NCBI GenBank assembly: GCA_037176885.1
Contig: JAWWNJ010000087.1
Coordinates: 124,001-188,000 of the forward strand
DNA: 64,000 nt
Direction of reading: 5' to 3'
Source: Favolaschia claudopus
Lineage: Eukaryota > Basidiomycota > Agaricomycetes > Agaricales > Mycenaceae
Shown: piece after piece, positions 42,487-53,993 of the stretch
Layout: each line of letters begins with the position of its first letter
How positions within the stretch are numbered: position 1 is the stretch's first letter
Notes under the pieces: generated by a model
The model's input: the letters and a program-made list of their open reading frames with translations, nothing else
Told to the model about the DNA's origin: nothing
Databases searched by the model: none
Program-made: the position numbers and the translations under genes

Positions 42487-44923
42487 CTAAATGATCGTCG
42501 ACTCGTCCGCGTTTAGGATGAGTGTGGTGAAAAAGCGGATCATCTCAAGGAGCGCGTCCGCGTTCATGGCTACGATGCGCAATTCAGACGAATCTTTGCA
42601 CAACTGGGTTGCGGTGCACTCACCCTCGTTCACAGTATGGACCCCGCTCAGACGCTCCTTCCCGGCCGCATTCTTATGATTGTACCGGAAGATGCTACGC
42701 GACAACTTCCAATAATAGCGCGTATCTGCAGCGTCTTAACATCGCCATCCCGAAAAAAACGATTCGATCACACCCACCAGTGTTTCCCGTGCTCATGCCA
42801 GGCGCGACGGCAATACCCCCTCCGCTCTTGAGGTCAAGTCCACGATGGGCGGCATAAGTGGCCTTAATCGTGCCCGACAACACCTGATACGCCTCGCTCC
42901 CCTTGCCTCTGATCGGTGACACCGGTGCAGGCTCCAAGGACGTCCCATAAGCATCCTTGAGAATGAGCGTGCCGAACGCGGGTGCGCCCTCAGGCGATAT
43001 TGCCTTTCCGAAGGCGGTGAACGAGAGGTTGAACTGCGCAGCGAGATCAGCCAGGAGCTTGGTGTCATGTTCCATCGTTTCTGCCACCGAGCTGCGGGTT
43101 CAGAAACATGAGATATCGTCTTGAATTTCATGAACAAACAGAGCCGCACCTCGTCGTCGCAATCCGATGATTGACGAGAGCATATGCCTGTTCGGGCAGC
43201 GCGTTGCTTTTCACTCCACCTATACGCGCGTCAGTTCTTAACGCTTGGCCCGTTCAAATGAATTTTAACAAACCATCGATCATATCAACCGCCTGTGTTG
43301 TTCCAAGGAGACTGCGAAGCTGGCGATCTTGAATTAACAAATTTCGAAGCTTGCTCAAGGCTTTCTTCGATCTCGACGAATGTCGAATTAGGTGCTTGAG
43401 TTTTTTTGGCATGTCCGCACCGTGCTCCGCCTGGCATTGCACAAGGCTGTATGGGATGGAGTCCCGCGACTATTACGAACAACAGTCAGAATGTGAGATG
43501 TCGCAAGGACAATGTGTACAAGAGCGCGCGACCCACCAACTCGACTTCGTACGGATTCTCTTCGTATTTCACGACCAACGCGGCGAGCATGCCGATTGTC
43601 GTGTGAGCTGGCGGGACGGACGAATGCCCGCCCGGGGAGGTGACCTCGACCGTCACGTCCAAATATCCTTTCTCTGCGACGGCAGGCGTTGCGAACACGG
43701 AGCCGTAAGATTCGGCGAATCCGCCTGTATTCCGGATGCACTCCCGCTCAGTATTGAAATCATTTGACGGCGTCAGTTACTTACCTCCTTCGTCAACTAT
43801 GAATGCAAATGGTAGATGATCACCATAAAAGGTCCGCATCGCGGCACCGAGAGCACCAGCACCCTGTAAGCCGGACGCTTCCTCGTCGAAGCCAAAGGCA
43901 AGGACGATGGTTCGGGTTGGCTTGAAACCCTGAGCAATCAGAGTCTCGAGGGCGGTCCTACATATGTGTTTCAGCAATTTCCAGGCAGCAAAAGCAAAAG
44001 ATCAGGTACATGATGCCAATAAGCCCACTCTTGTCGTCTGAACTGCCTCTGCCCCATATTTGCTCGCCTACGTGGTTGAGTGTGAACGACTGGACTTGTA
44101 ACTTCAAGGAAAATTACCATCAAAGTACCCGGAATAAGGCGGGTGCGTCCATTCTAGAACAGAGTTAAGTAATGTTAACGAACGAACGAACTATTGCATA
44201 CCTCCGTATGTTCTCGGTTCAACAGGTACAACATCTTGGGATGACGATGAGTGAGAGAGATAAGGGAATAATTCTTGAATATATTCACCTTGATGAGCAG
44301 CAAGAAGTATAGGCTTGAGAGACTTGTCCGAGCCGGTCCATTCGAAAAGGAGGCCGTATGTGTTCACCTTGGTCAGCGACAGCGTAGAGTGACTGCCACA
44401 ACCATATAAACCAATGGAAACCCGATCCGTGAATCAAAACTTACACTAGAGGAAACGCCGATGACAAGTAATCGTGGAATGGCCCAAATACTTCCCATCG
44501 GGAGTCCTGCCCAACGGGCGGCATTGCGTCAAAAACTTCGGTGCTATTGACTGGATAAGGTCCACGAACACAGGAAAGTAATTACATGGAAACGCACGGA
44601 ACCTGCACAGCGCCAGAAAGCCAATTGATGGCCTTGCTCTTGAAGTCGGAGGTCGCAAGAAGGTCACTGACGCTCCCAAGGATGTCAGCATTCCGCTCCG
44701 GTGTGAGAGCGTCGACTTGAGGGCAGCCGGAGGCAGCAGTATCATGATCAAAAAGGTCGAAGTTGCGATAAAGCGCGACGTTCATGCAAAATGTGGCAAG
44801 GGCAACAAACAAGAGTAGGGCGAATACAGTTAATTTACGAGCCCATTGCGATTTGCGGGGAGGGCCTTGCAAGGGCACGGGTAGCAGAGGCTGCAGAGCT
44901 TGTTTCTCTTCTGTAGTCGACAT
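42487..44923 (-). CDS. CPS1: M20 metallopeptidase, Cps1-like vacuolar carboxypeptidase S
   Basis: The start is MSTTEEKQALQPLLPVPLQG (44923), then basic RKSQWARKL and one membrane helix, TVFALLLFVALATFCMNVAL. That gives a type II topology as in yeast Cps1, which is delivered to the vacuole and cleaves Gly-X dipeptides. The zinc-binding core appears as EQIWGRGSSDDKSGLIGIMY (about 44020-44080). The catalytic Glu pair is in TIVLAFGFDEEASGLQGAGA (about 43870-43930). Dimerisation-domain segments follow (GYLDVTVEVTSPGGHSSVPP at about 43630-43670). The C-terminus has SRSIFRYNH, GVHTVNE, an intron at about 42570-42624, and AMNADALLEMIRFFTTLILN. About nine introns. Other M20 membrane-anchored carboxypeptidases are the only alternative. 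Confidence 0.9.
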
Positions 44924-45482
44924 GGTCGTCGAAGACAAGTTGAGGAATTTGCTCCCACCTTGCTCCCACCAGCTCCCGAATTGTCAGATAAGCGCCATGT
45001 GGTTTAGCCGCGGCGTTCATCATTCATTGACGTCGACGACGAATCTCAAGAGTCAACTGAAAGTTCCGCAAATTGTACTTATCAAAGGAAGAAATGAACG
45101 CCAGAATATTGAGCAGGAACAAAATAGATCAGGTTTAGCGTTAACCTACAAGCATCTTCAGCTTTCCAGCTTCCCGAAACTAGTAGGCCCGTTATGCAGC
45201 AGTGAGTGCACTGTCGCCTCAGCTTGCACGCTGTCTAAGTGACCTTGTCACTCGACTCCGCAAGCTGAAAGACAAGGAGGGGAAGAAGAAGAAGGGAATG
45301 GGAAGATCACCACGTGATCGCGTTTCATTCGGGTTATTCGCTTAGGTCGCGGGTAATCTTGTAGTATACAAACGCGGTTTGTTAGGCAGTTATCATTTGT
45401 CGAGACGACCAGCGTGAGAGACGGGTTGGATACGCTTCTAATTGCTCAGTCTATAATTTATACAAGGGAAGAGGTAGATGAA
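44924..45482. other. Region between CPS1 start and ERG2 stop
   Basis: About 560 bp without a supported gene. It holds the CPS1 promoter and the ERG2 3' region. A GATCAC-CAC-GTGATC palindrome with a central CACGTG lies at 45305-45319. Other open frames show no domain. Confidence 0.5.
45305..45319. promoter_or_regulatory. CACGTG-containing palindrome upstream of CPS1
   Basis: Arms GATCAC (45305-45310) and GTGATC (45314-45319) flank CAC, creating CACGTG at 45311-45316. CACGTG is the core site of bHLH factors such as Cbf1 and Pho4. It lies about 385 bp upstream of the CPS1 ATG and about 165 bp before the ERG2 stop. Use in vivo is unknown. Confidence 0.4.
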
Positions 45483-46345
45483 CTAGATTTTTCCAATTAA
45501 GAGATTTCTAAGCATTTCTCTTCCCGTCACTCTAACGGTGTGGTACAATGTGATGGGGTCGAGAGTGGAAGTGATCGTGTCGGCGAACCCAAAGGGTAGC
45601 ATCAACGGAATCCAGCCTGCATCCAAGTTAGCTGAGGAATGAACCAATATTGAAAACAGACGCACCTCGCGCATACTCAAGCGCAAAGCATCCCTCGTGC
45701 ATCTTATACTGCTTCGCGGTCCCCCGGGGCAAGAAGTGTACCATTCCGGGTGTATACCGCTCCATCTCCAGGGCGCCCGGAAGGAAAGCCCACTGTTCTC
45801 CGACCAAGATATTAAAGTAGTCGTCCGCGGTGTGCAATCCGGTGTGCCCCTCCGTGCCTAGAGGAGTCCCGAAGATGATGAGATATTCGGTTATGCTTGC
45901 ATGGATGATATACATGGCGCCCATTGCGCCGCCTGCATTATTGAAGACCCACTCGGACGCATCAACGTTCAGTTTAATTTTCTGTGCATTCTTTGTCAGT
46001 CCGTGCTTAGACTCGGACAAATAGAGCACATACATTAGTTGGGTATGTGCTGGTCAGGTTTGTAACAATATGTTGGATCATTCCAGCAGTATTGTTCGGG
46101 TTAGACGCAATGGCGGCTTGCGCGAGTTCATTCAACTCGGTGGGGTCAAAAACATACCACCGGTGCTAGAAGAGATGATGAACAGAGAATCGAGTGAGTT
46201 GCTGGAACCTGAATGGACGCGCACATACCTTTATACTGTCCAGCACCGCACAAATTGCTATGAGAAGGAAGACGCGAGGAACCCATAGCATGAGCAGATT
46301 TTGGGGCTGCTCCACGGGTTTTGTTTTAGTTTTTTGAGCGGTCAT
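45483..46345 (-). CDS. ERG2: C-8 sterol isomerase (Erg2)
   Basis: ER enzyme of ergosterol synthesis that moves the C8 double bond of fecosterol to C7; it is homologous to the sigma-1 receptor. The start MTAQKTKTKPVEQPQNLLML (46345) leads into one membrane helix, WVPRVFLLIAICAVLDSIK. After an intron the cupin-like core reads AGGAMGAMYIIHASITEYLI, FGTPLGTEGHTGLHTADDYF, NILVGEQWAFLPGALEMERY, MVHFLPRGTAKQYKMHEGCF and ALEYARG. The end is WIPLMLPFGFADTITSTLDP then a hydrophobic region, with stop at 45483. These blocks are hallmarks of the ERG2/sigma-1 family. A codon-rich exon between about 46040 and 46160 links the halves. It lies 163 bp downstream of ORC6 on the same strand. Confidence 0.95.
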
Positions 46346-46508
46346 TATGGCCGGTAGACGGGGCCTCAGCAAGGGGTAGGCGGCGCGCGGAGGAAAGGAG
46401 TGGGTGCATCAGGGTGCATCGTACCACAAATTTAAAAGATTCCAGGTTCAGGGCACAGCCACTCCAATTCAATTTACAACATTTGATTACGCGACACAAA
46501 TTACCTAC

Positions 46509-47760
46509 TCAGCTATCCTCGTCCATCGGGACATTCAAACCCTGCCTAACTGCTTGGAACGGCAGCCCATGGCGCTGTACCATCTGTTTTTTCAGGGCAG
46601 CAGCATTGGCAGTAAGCATTGCCAGCCGTGGATCACATAAAATCCATTGCCTTTGATCCTGGAATACAGCACGAAACCGGCGACGAGGCCGAGGCTCAGG
46701 ATCCTCCTCGTCCGACGACAGCATCGCTTCATCGTACACCCTGGCGCGACCCACCGTTGCCACCTTCGTGGGCGAAGATTTTGATGGTGACGCGGGGGAA
46801 CGGGGCGCTTTTCGCGGGGTAGCAGGAGGTTTGGTGGGGGAAGAGGAATTATTGCTTGCACGTATCGACTCCAGAGTGACGAATCCATCAGAGGGCTGTC
46901 CCACTTTCCGTTTCTTTGTCGGCGATTCGGATACATCAGCTTCTTGTTCATCAAGAAGAGTCGCTTTGCGTTTCTGGGGCGAAGGGTCTCGACTGGGCAG
47001 CGTCCGTACTGGCTTTGTGGGAGATTTTCGGGGTGACTTGGATATAGCTTTGTTGTACTTTGCTCGAAACTTTTCGATATCGGTACCACAGAGCCTATCC
47101 ATGTCGACTTTTAGGTGTCGCATGCGCTTCGTATTGGTTTCATGACTTTCCAGGAAAGTTTTCGAGTGAAAGTTGTTGCGCTTCTACATCGCTTGTTTAG
47201 CCATTCGACATATCAAATGAACGGAAACATACCTCGATAATATTGCAAACCCACATAAAGACTGCACAAGTCAATTCGTCATCCGTCACTGTAGCATTTT
47301 TCTCTATATCCAGCTTCACCAGGACCTTGATTTCCACGTCTTTCATGAATGGAAGTGCGGCCAGTGAGACGCGGGAAGAGTACTGCGAAATAAGCTCCTC
47401 AAAGCTCGCCGGTTTTCGTCGCGCAGGTTTCGGCGCCTGGAGAGCTTTGATCACTGATTCATGTAGTTTTTTGAATTTGGGCTTGGTCTGACACGATGCG
47501 CTGTGCGCCGCTTCAAACGTCACGCTGGTGTTGTTGAGACTTGATATATATAAGCCACCTGAAAATTCATTGAAAAAAAGCACGCACTTCTGGGACGCCA
47601 GGTAGGCGCAAACGGAAGCTAATCCTGTCCTACTTTCACCCAAATCGTGGCCTGAGCCGGCGCCGGTACGAGCTAGAGCACGCTGTAGAATCCGTTTCGC
47701 TTCTGTGATTGTCTTCTTGTCGCTTGTCAGTCTTTCTATAGTCTGCGTGTCGAGGGACAT
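46509..47760 (-). CDS. ORC6: Origin recognition complex subunit 6
   Basis: The start is MSLDTQTIERLTSDKKTITE (47760). The N-terminal half is helical and cyclin-box-like, with AKRILQRALARTGAGSGHDL, ESRTGLASVCAYLASQKCVL and MKDVEIKVLVKLDIEKNATV, then FMWVCNIIE before an intron at about 47182-47235. The second exon gives KRNNFHSKTFLESHETNTKR, MRHLKVDMDRLCGTDIEKFR and a basic, Ser/Pro-rich tail. The tail holds several S-P-x-K/R sites (KSPRKSPTK, ESPTKKRK, SSPTKP, SPSKSSPTK) that fit CDK phosphorylation, as known for yeast Orc6. The C-terminus is MVQRHGLPFQAVRQGLNVPM. Orc6 helps load MCM helicase at origins. Assignment rests on overall layout, and two ACGCGT boxes upstream support a G1/S gene. Moderately sure. 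Confidence 0.75.
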
Positions 47761-47786
47761 AATGGTGGAGAACTGGTGTGACAAAA

Positions 47787-47804
47787 ACGCGTTATGTCAC
47801 GCGT
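47787..47804 (-). promoter_or_regulatory. Two ACGCGT (MluI cell-cycle box) elements upstream of ORC6
   Basis: ACGCGT occurs at 47787-47792 and again at 47799-47804, 27 and 39 bp upstream of the ORC6 ATG at 47760. ACGCGT is the binding site of the fungal MBF (Mbp1/Swi6) factor that drives G1/S genes. Two copies 12 bp apart so near a replication gene are unlikely to be chance. Binding itself is inferred. Confidence 0.6.
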
Positions 47805-48154
47805 CGCCTAATAATGTGTTGACACTGTGTTGACGCTTGTCCAAATGAGTTCATTCACCTCCATCCGATGCAGTTCATTTATCCAATTCACGATTTATTA
47901 CCCGTCGTGACCAACAGACAGACCCAAGTAAAATACAACTAAGTAAACAAACTCTTATCCTACCTTACATTCCCGCGTGCGCTACGCAGAGAGACCTGAG
48001 CTAGAGAATACATGTAGGCGACATCACATCCTCCTGGGATGAGTGAGGTCATATCGTAGTGGGGTAAAATCTCCGTGTGTTCATCATCATAGTCGTACTT
48101 GGTCGGCAGGCCCTCTTCTTTTCGGCCGTCCAAACCAGTCGCATCGTTCAATCG
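47805..48154. other. Region between the AA9 stop and the ORC6 promoter
   Basis: About 350 bp. A minus-strand frame over 47960-48151 is open and could be a further AA9 exon or 3' UTR, but it has no domain and I did not join it. The rest presumably holds the ORC6 leader. Confidence 0.4.
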
Positions 48155-49298
48155 TCAATGCCGTCCCGACAAAGTGCCTACTGCAACGTGCAAATCGCGC
48201 ATCACCCGGCTGATATGTCTGGGTCTCTTCACCTCTACTGCGCGCTTCGATGCAGGGGCAGTAGTAGAAGCCCGCTTGAGTTTGCATGACTTGCCTTTCG
48301 TCGAAGAAGAGCCCGACGACGATGGGGAGGACGTGGGGCTGCTCCCCGGCGCAGATGCATGAGAAGAAGGGGTGGAACCAGAGCCAGACACGAATGCTGC
48401 AATGGGGGGACCAGGGAAGGTGTACGGTGGCGCTGGGGTGTCGAAGACCTGTGAAGCGGTGAATGAGCATATTGGGTCATAAGAGAATCGGGGGGAGAGA
48501 CGCACATTGGGCACCAGAATTCCCGGATCCTTGTCGCTGTATGCTCCAGGCAAGCTAACCAACTCGTCCGACGTGGGCTTGCCGGTACCCGTGCCACCGA
48601 CACGAATCTGCGAGCACGAGGGGTAGAACTCCGCTCCTCCGAGGGAGGTGGCGAGGTGTAGTGCAATGATTTCGTGGCGAATGATGTAGGCACCTGGGGC
48701 GATGTTGGAGGGCAGTGTGACGTTGGCGGCAATGTTATCCTGGAGGACTGTTCATTGTCTTCCGGGTTAGTGCGACAGATTATTGGACAAGAAAACAAAA
48801 TAACGCACAGATGCGATTTTGCAACCAATTGCCCTGGGAGTCACGTCCATCTTGGGCAATCTTAAACCATTTGGCGTTGGAGGAGTTGAAGGTGGTGCAG
48901 TCCGTGGCGCCACAGGATGCCATGTAAGTGAGCATAGGACCAGTGTTGTGCGGCCACTATTGCTATACATTGAGATGGTGTCGCGCAGGAGAAAATAGTA
49001 CACTTACTCGACTGAGATCGCCACCAGTCCATAAAAAGGCCATATGATCGCCGGGATTTGCGTCCGCAATGTCCTCCGCAAGCTGGGCGTCGTTGCCGCA
49101 ATTGACGAAAGGATTGAGGGCGCCCTTGACGGGGTCGACCGAATTTATTTGGCGAACAATGCTCCCCGTAGGTTCGGCATTGGGGGTGTTCCCGAGGAAT
49201 GTTTTTGAACCAATCCAGACTTTATGGACGAATCCGTGAGCTGAAACCGTGGTGGCTGAGGTTGCCAGTAGGATGAGGAGTGTAGTGAGGCCTTGCAT
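48155..49298 (-). CDS. AA9 lytic polysaccharide monooxygenase (secreted)
   Basis: Copper enzyme that oxidatively cleaves cellulose or hemicellulose. The signal peptide MQGLTTLLILLATSATTVSA (start 49298) is followed at once by HGFVHKVWIG, so the mature protein begins with the copper-brace His. The second copper His lies in NPGDHMAFLWTGGD. Other AA9 blocks are WPHNTGPMLTYMASCGATDC, SSNAKWFKIAQDG, NVTLPSNIAPGAYIIRHEII and ALHLATSLGGAEFYPSCSQI, the last holding the axial Tyr. Three or four introns, including those near 48970-49010, 48750-48808 and 48450-48510. A Ser/Pro-rich linker ends in a basic tail, KRAVEVKRPRHISRVMRDLH, not a CBM1. The minus-strand promoter has TATATAAA at 49429. The exact 3' end is the main uncertainty. 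Confidence 0.9.
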
Positions 49299-49411
49299 AG
49301 TGTGTGAGGGCGTGAAGGTCGTGAGATCTACCGAGACAGAAAAAGAAATGAGAGTTGAGTCGCACAGCGATGAGCAACGAGCAGCGGGAGAGGGACTTTA
49401 CAGGATAAATG

Positions 49412-49436
49412 TGGGGGATAGTGGGCGTTTATATAG
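49412..49436 (-). promoter_or_regulatory. AA9 promoter: TATA box and a CreA-type site
   Basis: Minus strand reads TATATAAA at 49429-49436, 131 bp upstream of the AA9 start. The plus strand reads GTGGGG at 49412-49417, which fits the SYGGRG consensus of the carbon-catabolite repressor CreA/Mig1. Single short sites; inference only. Confidence 0.35.
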
Positions 49437-49602
49437 AGAATGGCCACCGCATTGTCGTTCAGACGGCCATTGTCTTGTTGGAGTCGTCCACAAGCCTCGT
49501 GGCCAAAACAAACATGTCTATTTTTGGAAACAGCCAAGAACAATAGTTTTTCTTGTTCTCCCGGTCAACAGCTAGAACAAAAGAAAAATCCCTCGACACA
49601 AC

Positions 49603-49635
49603 TACGTACGTACGTACGTACATACATACATACAT
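49603..49635. repeat. Compound tetranucleotide microsatellite (TACG)n(TACA)n
   Basis: Four TACG units at 49603-49618 pass into four copies of the ACAT/TACA unit up to about 49635. It lies just past the RRP12 stop codon (49639) on that gene's 3' side. It is a likely length-polymorphic marker. Confidence 0.85.
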
Positions 49636-49638
49636 GGT

Positions 49639-52600
49639 TCACCGCTTCCCGACAATACCGATTTTCTGTTTCCTACCGTTCCCTTTTTTCGCCGCCTCAG
49701 ATAATGACATGTATGCATACGGATCCATCCCTCCCTTCTTAACATCCCCGCCCGCTCTCTGAGAAGAAGAGTCAGACCGAAGCATACCCATGCATCAAAT
49801 CATACCTTTGCCTTTGTTTCCTGACCAAATTTCGGCTCTGCCTTACGCTTAGTTTTCTTGTTTTTGGCTGCTGCTGCCTCTCCGTCCCCCATCTCCACAT
49901 CCCCATCTCCATCCTCGCCCTCTCTCCGTCGTTTCTTGGTGTCTTTGTTGAACTTGACGCGTCCATTCGGTCCACGAGTGAATCCATCCACCGAGGTTAT
50001 ACTCTCTCGATACGCAGCACCGGCAACATCAGCAGCGGCGTCAACCCCATTGTCATCCTCACTCTCCTCGCCATCAATGATCATTTTCCCAGTATCCTCA
50101 TCTGTCTTGAACCGTGCCGCATCTTGTCCGGGTTTGCGCCGACGATTCGAGGCTCCTTCTAATCAAACGCTCCAGCAAAATCGAACCCGAAATCAAAGCG
50201 GCACTCACGAGTAATTCGCGACGCAGCCCCTTGAAGGAGATCCATGGGCTCGTCATCATCAATGCGAATCCTTGCACCATGATCCGCCCCCTTCTTCTTT
50301 CCAGACGCTTGCCCGCGTTGCTGCGGTTCATCGTCATCGCTATCATCCAACTCGCTCTCGCTCCCGTACAGCACATCCTCAAAAGCGTCACCAGTAGCAG
50401 GTTTCACAGCGGACTGAAATTTCAGGTCAACATCGGGAGGCAATGAACTTGATCAAATTCACCTCTTCCTCCTCGTTGTCTCTCGCGTTGTTTTTCTTCC
50501 TCTTTGCCCTATCCTTGCGCTTCTTGATGTTAACGAGCACCTTCTTCGCCTCCTCTTCACCCGCACAGCCATAGACTTCGTCGAAGCTGAAGCGGCGCAA
50601 CATCCGCTCGAAGATGTGCCGCACCTTCACCTTGAAATGATTTTTATGGTCATGAGCCCACTTTAGCAGCGCTGGGACCAAGGCAGGAAGGTGTGGGCGG
50701 AGTAGGTCGGCCGGTAGACTGTGGATGGCGAGCTTCACAAATCCAAGTGTGGACCCAACGATCTCACGATTGGCGGAAGAGATGAACACGAACATCGTGC
50801 TCAGAATCTCGGAATGCATATTTGATGAGATCGTTTCTTGATATTCGGTCTTGAGTAAGGGTAATAAATGCCTTGATCAAACGAAAGCGTACCTTTGAAC
50901 TCAAAGACTAAACGAGATATGGCGGTCATCGTTGCGCTGATCATATGCGGACTGGCACCGGCGAGCCCGCCAGCAACCATGGTCATGAACTCTTGAATGT
51001 TGGCGGCCGCTAGAGGTATGACCATTTGAGACAATGCAAGCAAAATATAAGGTTCCACGAACCCTCAGCTGGGCCATCCTCATCCATGCCATCCACTAGA
51101 TTCCTTTTCACCACTCCCCCTTTGCTCATCTTATGTCCCATAGCAACGACAAGCTCGAATGCTGCAGTTCGGGCTTTGATTGAGGGTTCCTTCGTACCAA
51201 GAACCGCTTCAGGTATCAATGTCGGTATGACATGCATGGCAGACGACGGAAGTAGAGGAATCAAGATGGTAAATAGATTGAATCGGTCCTGCGGTCTTGT
51301 TGTCAGCGCACAAGGAGTCAGCTACTTCAGCATGTCATACCTTCTTTGCAGCAGGTGTTAGCCCGTCCACTAATTCGTCCAGTTTCTTCAATGTGGCTTC
51401 AGCATCAATCTCGACCTTCTCAGACTGAATCAAGCGAGTCAGAATCTTGTACCCGCGTTTCTGAACACCGTTATCCTTCGCGCTGAGAACCTCCGCTGAG
51501 CAACAAAGTTGGAAGAGCTGAAGGGCGTCCGCGCGTGACAAATTCGGGAGGAGTAAAAGGACCAGATCCTGTGTTGTTGCTGCTTCGCTACCGCCCTCAA
51601 TGCTGCTGCTCCGGGCCGGCTGTGCAGCTTGACTGGTTAGATTCGCTTTCAGAAGTTGCACAATTTTGGTGTGCGCTTTGGCAATTTCCTGCACAGCTAT
51701 AAATGTTTCCGATTGGACGAATGCCGTAAAACATACCTGTTCCCCAGCGATAGCGACCCAGGCCGAAATGACCTCGCCCACAATCCCCCGGTGATCCCGG
51801 CCCATAGTCCCAAAGACATTGAAGAGGACTGCAAGCCAGCTCTCTGCTTGTGTTCTCAGATAGGCGATGTTCTGAGCCGCTTCAGTCGGGGAGAGGTCGG
51901 ACGGATTGGTGGGCGGCGGATCGGCCACACCGGAGGCAACGGCGGCGTTGGACTCTACCATGATTTTGAGGGCCCTGAGCACCGCGGGCCGCAGCTCAAG
52001 CTGCCCGTACAGCAGCCCGGAAAGCAATGCGGAGAAGGTGGAGTTGAGAGTCTCTTTCAAATCGGGGGTCGCCCAGCAATAGCCGGTCAAGCCCGTCCAT
52101 ATCTGACCGATGAGGACGTTCCAGACTTTGGCTTCCGATTGACGATTCTCAGTTTCAGCGGTTTGCTGCAGCGCAAACATCCGCTCGCTGAGCGGCACGA
52201 AGTACGAGACAAAATGTGACAAAGGCGATGGGTGAGGTTGGGTGAGCAAAGGCAGTAGGAATGCTCGGGGTTCCCGTCCCTCTTGCCTAGGAGATCGTAA
52301 GTGCATGGACGTTTCACGATCGAGTTACATGCCTGTCAGAGGGTTCAAGATTGAGGGGCAATGCAGAGAGCAATGCTTGTGGTCCAAGAGTCCGCATGGC
52401 GGCGGAGAGTACCGTATCTGCATCCTCTTTGAATTCGAAGCCTTTCTGTACCCTCAATTCCGCTACGTGTTGTATCAACCGTAGAAGGAGAGCCTCGGCA
52501 GCAGTCTTTGATCCATCCACTTTTCGTCGCAAGTTCGCTATCAAGGACGATACTACCGAGAGAATTTGGGGGATGGCGCTAGCGTAAGCCAACGAGTCGA

Positions 52601-53816
52601 GTGCCTTTGACACCTGAGTAATGATTTTACCCAGCGTCGTTCGACCGTCACTATCCGTGACTGCTGTATCGATCATTGCAGGGCTGATACATTGGGTGAG
52701 AAGAACGAGCGACTGCGCTGTCGTCTTCCTGGTCGCCGCATCGGAAGACTCGAGGAATGGCCAGATCGTCTTCCATATCCGACCGAATTCCGATGTCGCG
52801 GCATTGCTGTCTGTAGAGTGGTAGGAAACCATTGCTGTGCCGAGAACTTTGACCCATGCCGGGGCAAGAAGGGTGTCTGTCTTCGCCGGTGGAGATGAGA
52901 GAACAGCTTGCAAGACTTCTGATATTTGATCGTCTACGCCAACTGACTGGTCTTCAATGGGAAGGGAGAATAGATCGGACAGAAGGGAATATGACGATTC
53001 GGATAGATATGAATTCCCGAGCCGCGGGAGGGTGAGGAGAAGGGTTGTGATGGACGGGAGAGACTAATTGCTGTTAGGAAAAACATACGACTAGAAGAGG
53101 AAGCTAATACTCACCGAAGGGGGGAGCCAAGAAAGAACAGGCCGCAGCAGGGCAAGGATGTGGATTGCAGAGTCAGCGGACAGCGGCTCAGAGCTCTTGG
53201 ACGATTTTGATCGCGCAAAGGGCCCAGTGCTGACTTCCGACAGTGCCGACTTTACCCACTCAGCCACTCTTTCGGCATATGGATGTCTCAAGAGGGGAGC
53301 TGGTGGACTTGAAATGACATCCTTTACTGTATCCGCCGCTTTTTTCCTGACTTTAGGTCGTGGGTCGAGGCATAGCTGCAAAATCGATGCAAACGCTTGA
53401 CGTATGCCTTGTGTTTCTAGTTGCGAACGATCTAGCGCTTGTAGCACGAACTGATAGATGGTTAACTGTGAGCGTAGTGCTGGTGCTGACTCCACCAGGA
53501 TGGGGAAAAGTGGGGCAGTGAGACTGAGAACAGTCTGCAAATTTGTGCGGATGACTGGGGGAGATACGAATGGAACGACCAAAGCCAAAAGGTAGAGCTC
53601 TGCTGGTAGTATATCGCCGTCATCGAGAGCGAGATCGCGCTTTTGGATTGTGCTGTCGAGAGTGGTGAGAAGAGCAGCAAAATAGGCGGTAGATGTTGGG
53701 TCAGTGTGCTGGTCGCGGAAGGTAGATTCGAGGGCAATGAGTAGATTTGCCGGGGCTTTCTGGTGAGCCAAACCAGAAGATGTATGAGGCCTGATCTTTT
53801 CCAAAGCCCGCTCCAT
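49639..53816 (-). CDS. RRP12: Ribosomal RNA-processing protein 12 (Rrp12, HEAT-repeat)
   Basis: Nucleolar HEAT-repeat factor for pre-40S/60S maturation and export. The start taken is MERALEKIRPHTSSGLAHQK (53816), which aligns in character with the yeast N-terminus LEDKLAKIRSQVNSKLENQK. An in-frame upstream exon (LYRLRLPKVLAE joined to VERRLTAKF) is open and could extend it. HEAT-like repeats fill 53.8-50.8 kb, e.g. FASILQLCLDPRPKVRKKAA and LSPTEAAQNIAYLRTQAESW. Later come FVFISSANREIVGSTLGFVK, RHIFERMLRRFSFDEVYGCA and a basic stretch RKDRAKRKKNNARDNEEEE. The acidic/basic C-terminal tail includes GFTRGPNGRVKFNKDTKKRR, then after a last intron RAGGDVKKGGMDPYAYMSLS and KIGIVGKR with stop 49639-49641. 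About seven introns. Confidence 0.93.
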
Positions 53817-53993
53817 GAATTTTGCAGTCAATCGCCTTTCGACCTGCAGGCAGCCCAGAAAAAAAGTTACAGATCAATGATGATTCAATCGGCGATCCGG
53901 CTTCTTACTCTTTGCCGACAACCACTTACCTCTGCCAGCACTTTGGGGAGCCTGAGTCTGTAAAGGCTCAAGGATTCTGTCCGAGCAGACACG

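Noticed and set aside
49772..50084. RRP12 ending at a stop near 49772
   Set aside because: That stop lies in an intron. A GTATGA donor and CTCAG acceptor join to RAGGDVKKGGMDPYAYMSLS, the expected Rrp12 tail, ending at 49639.
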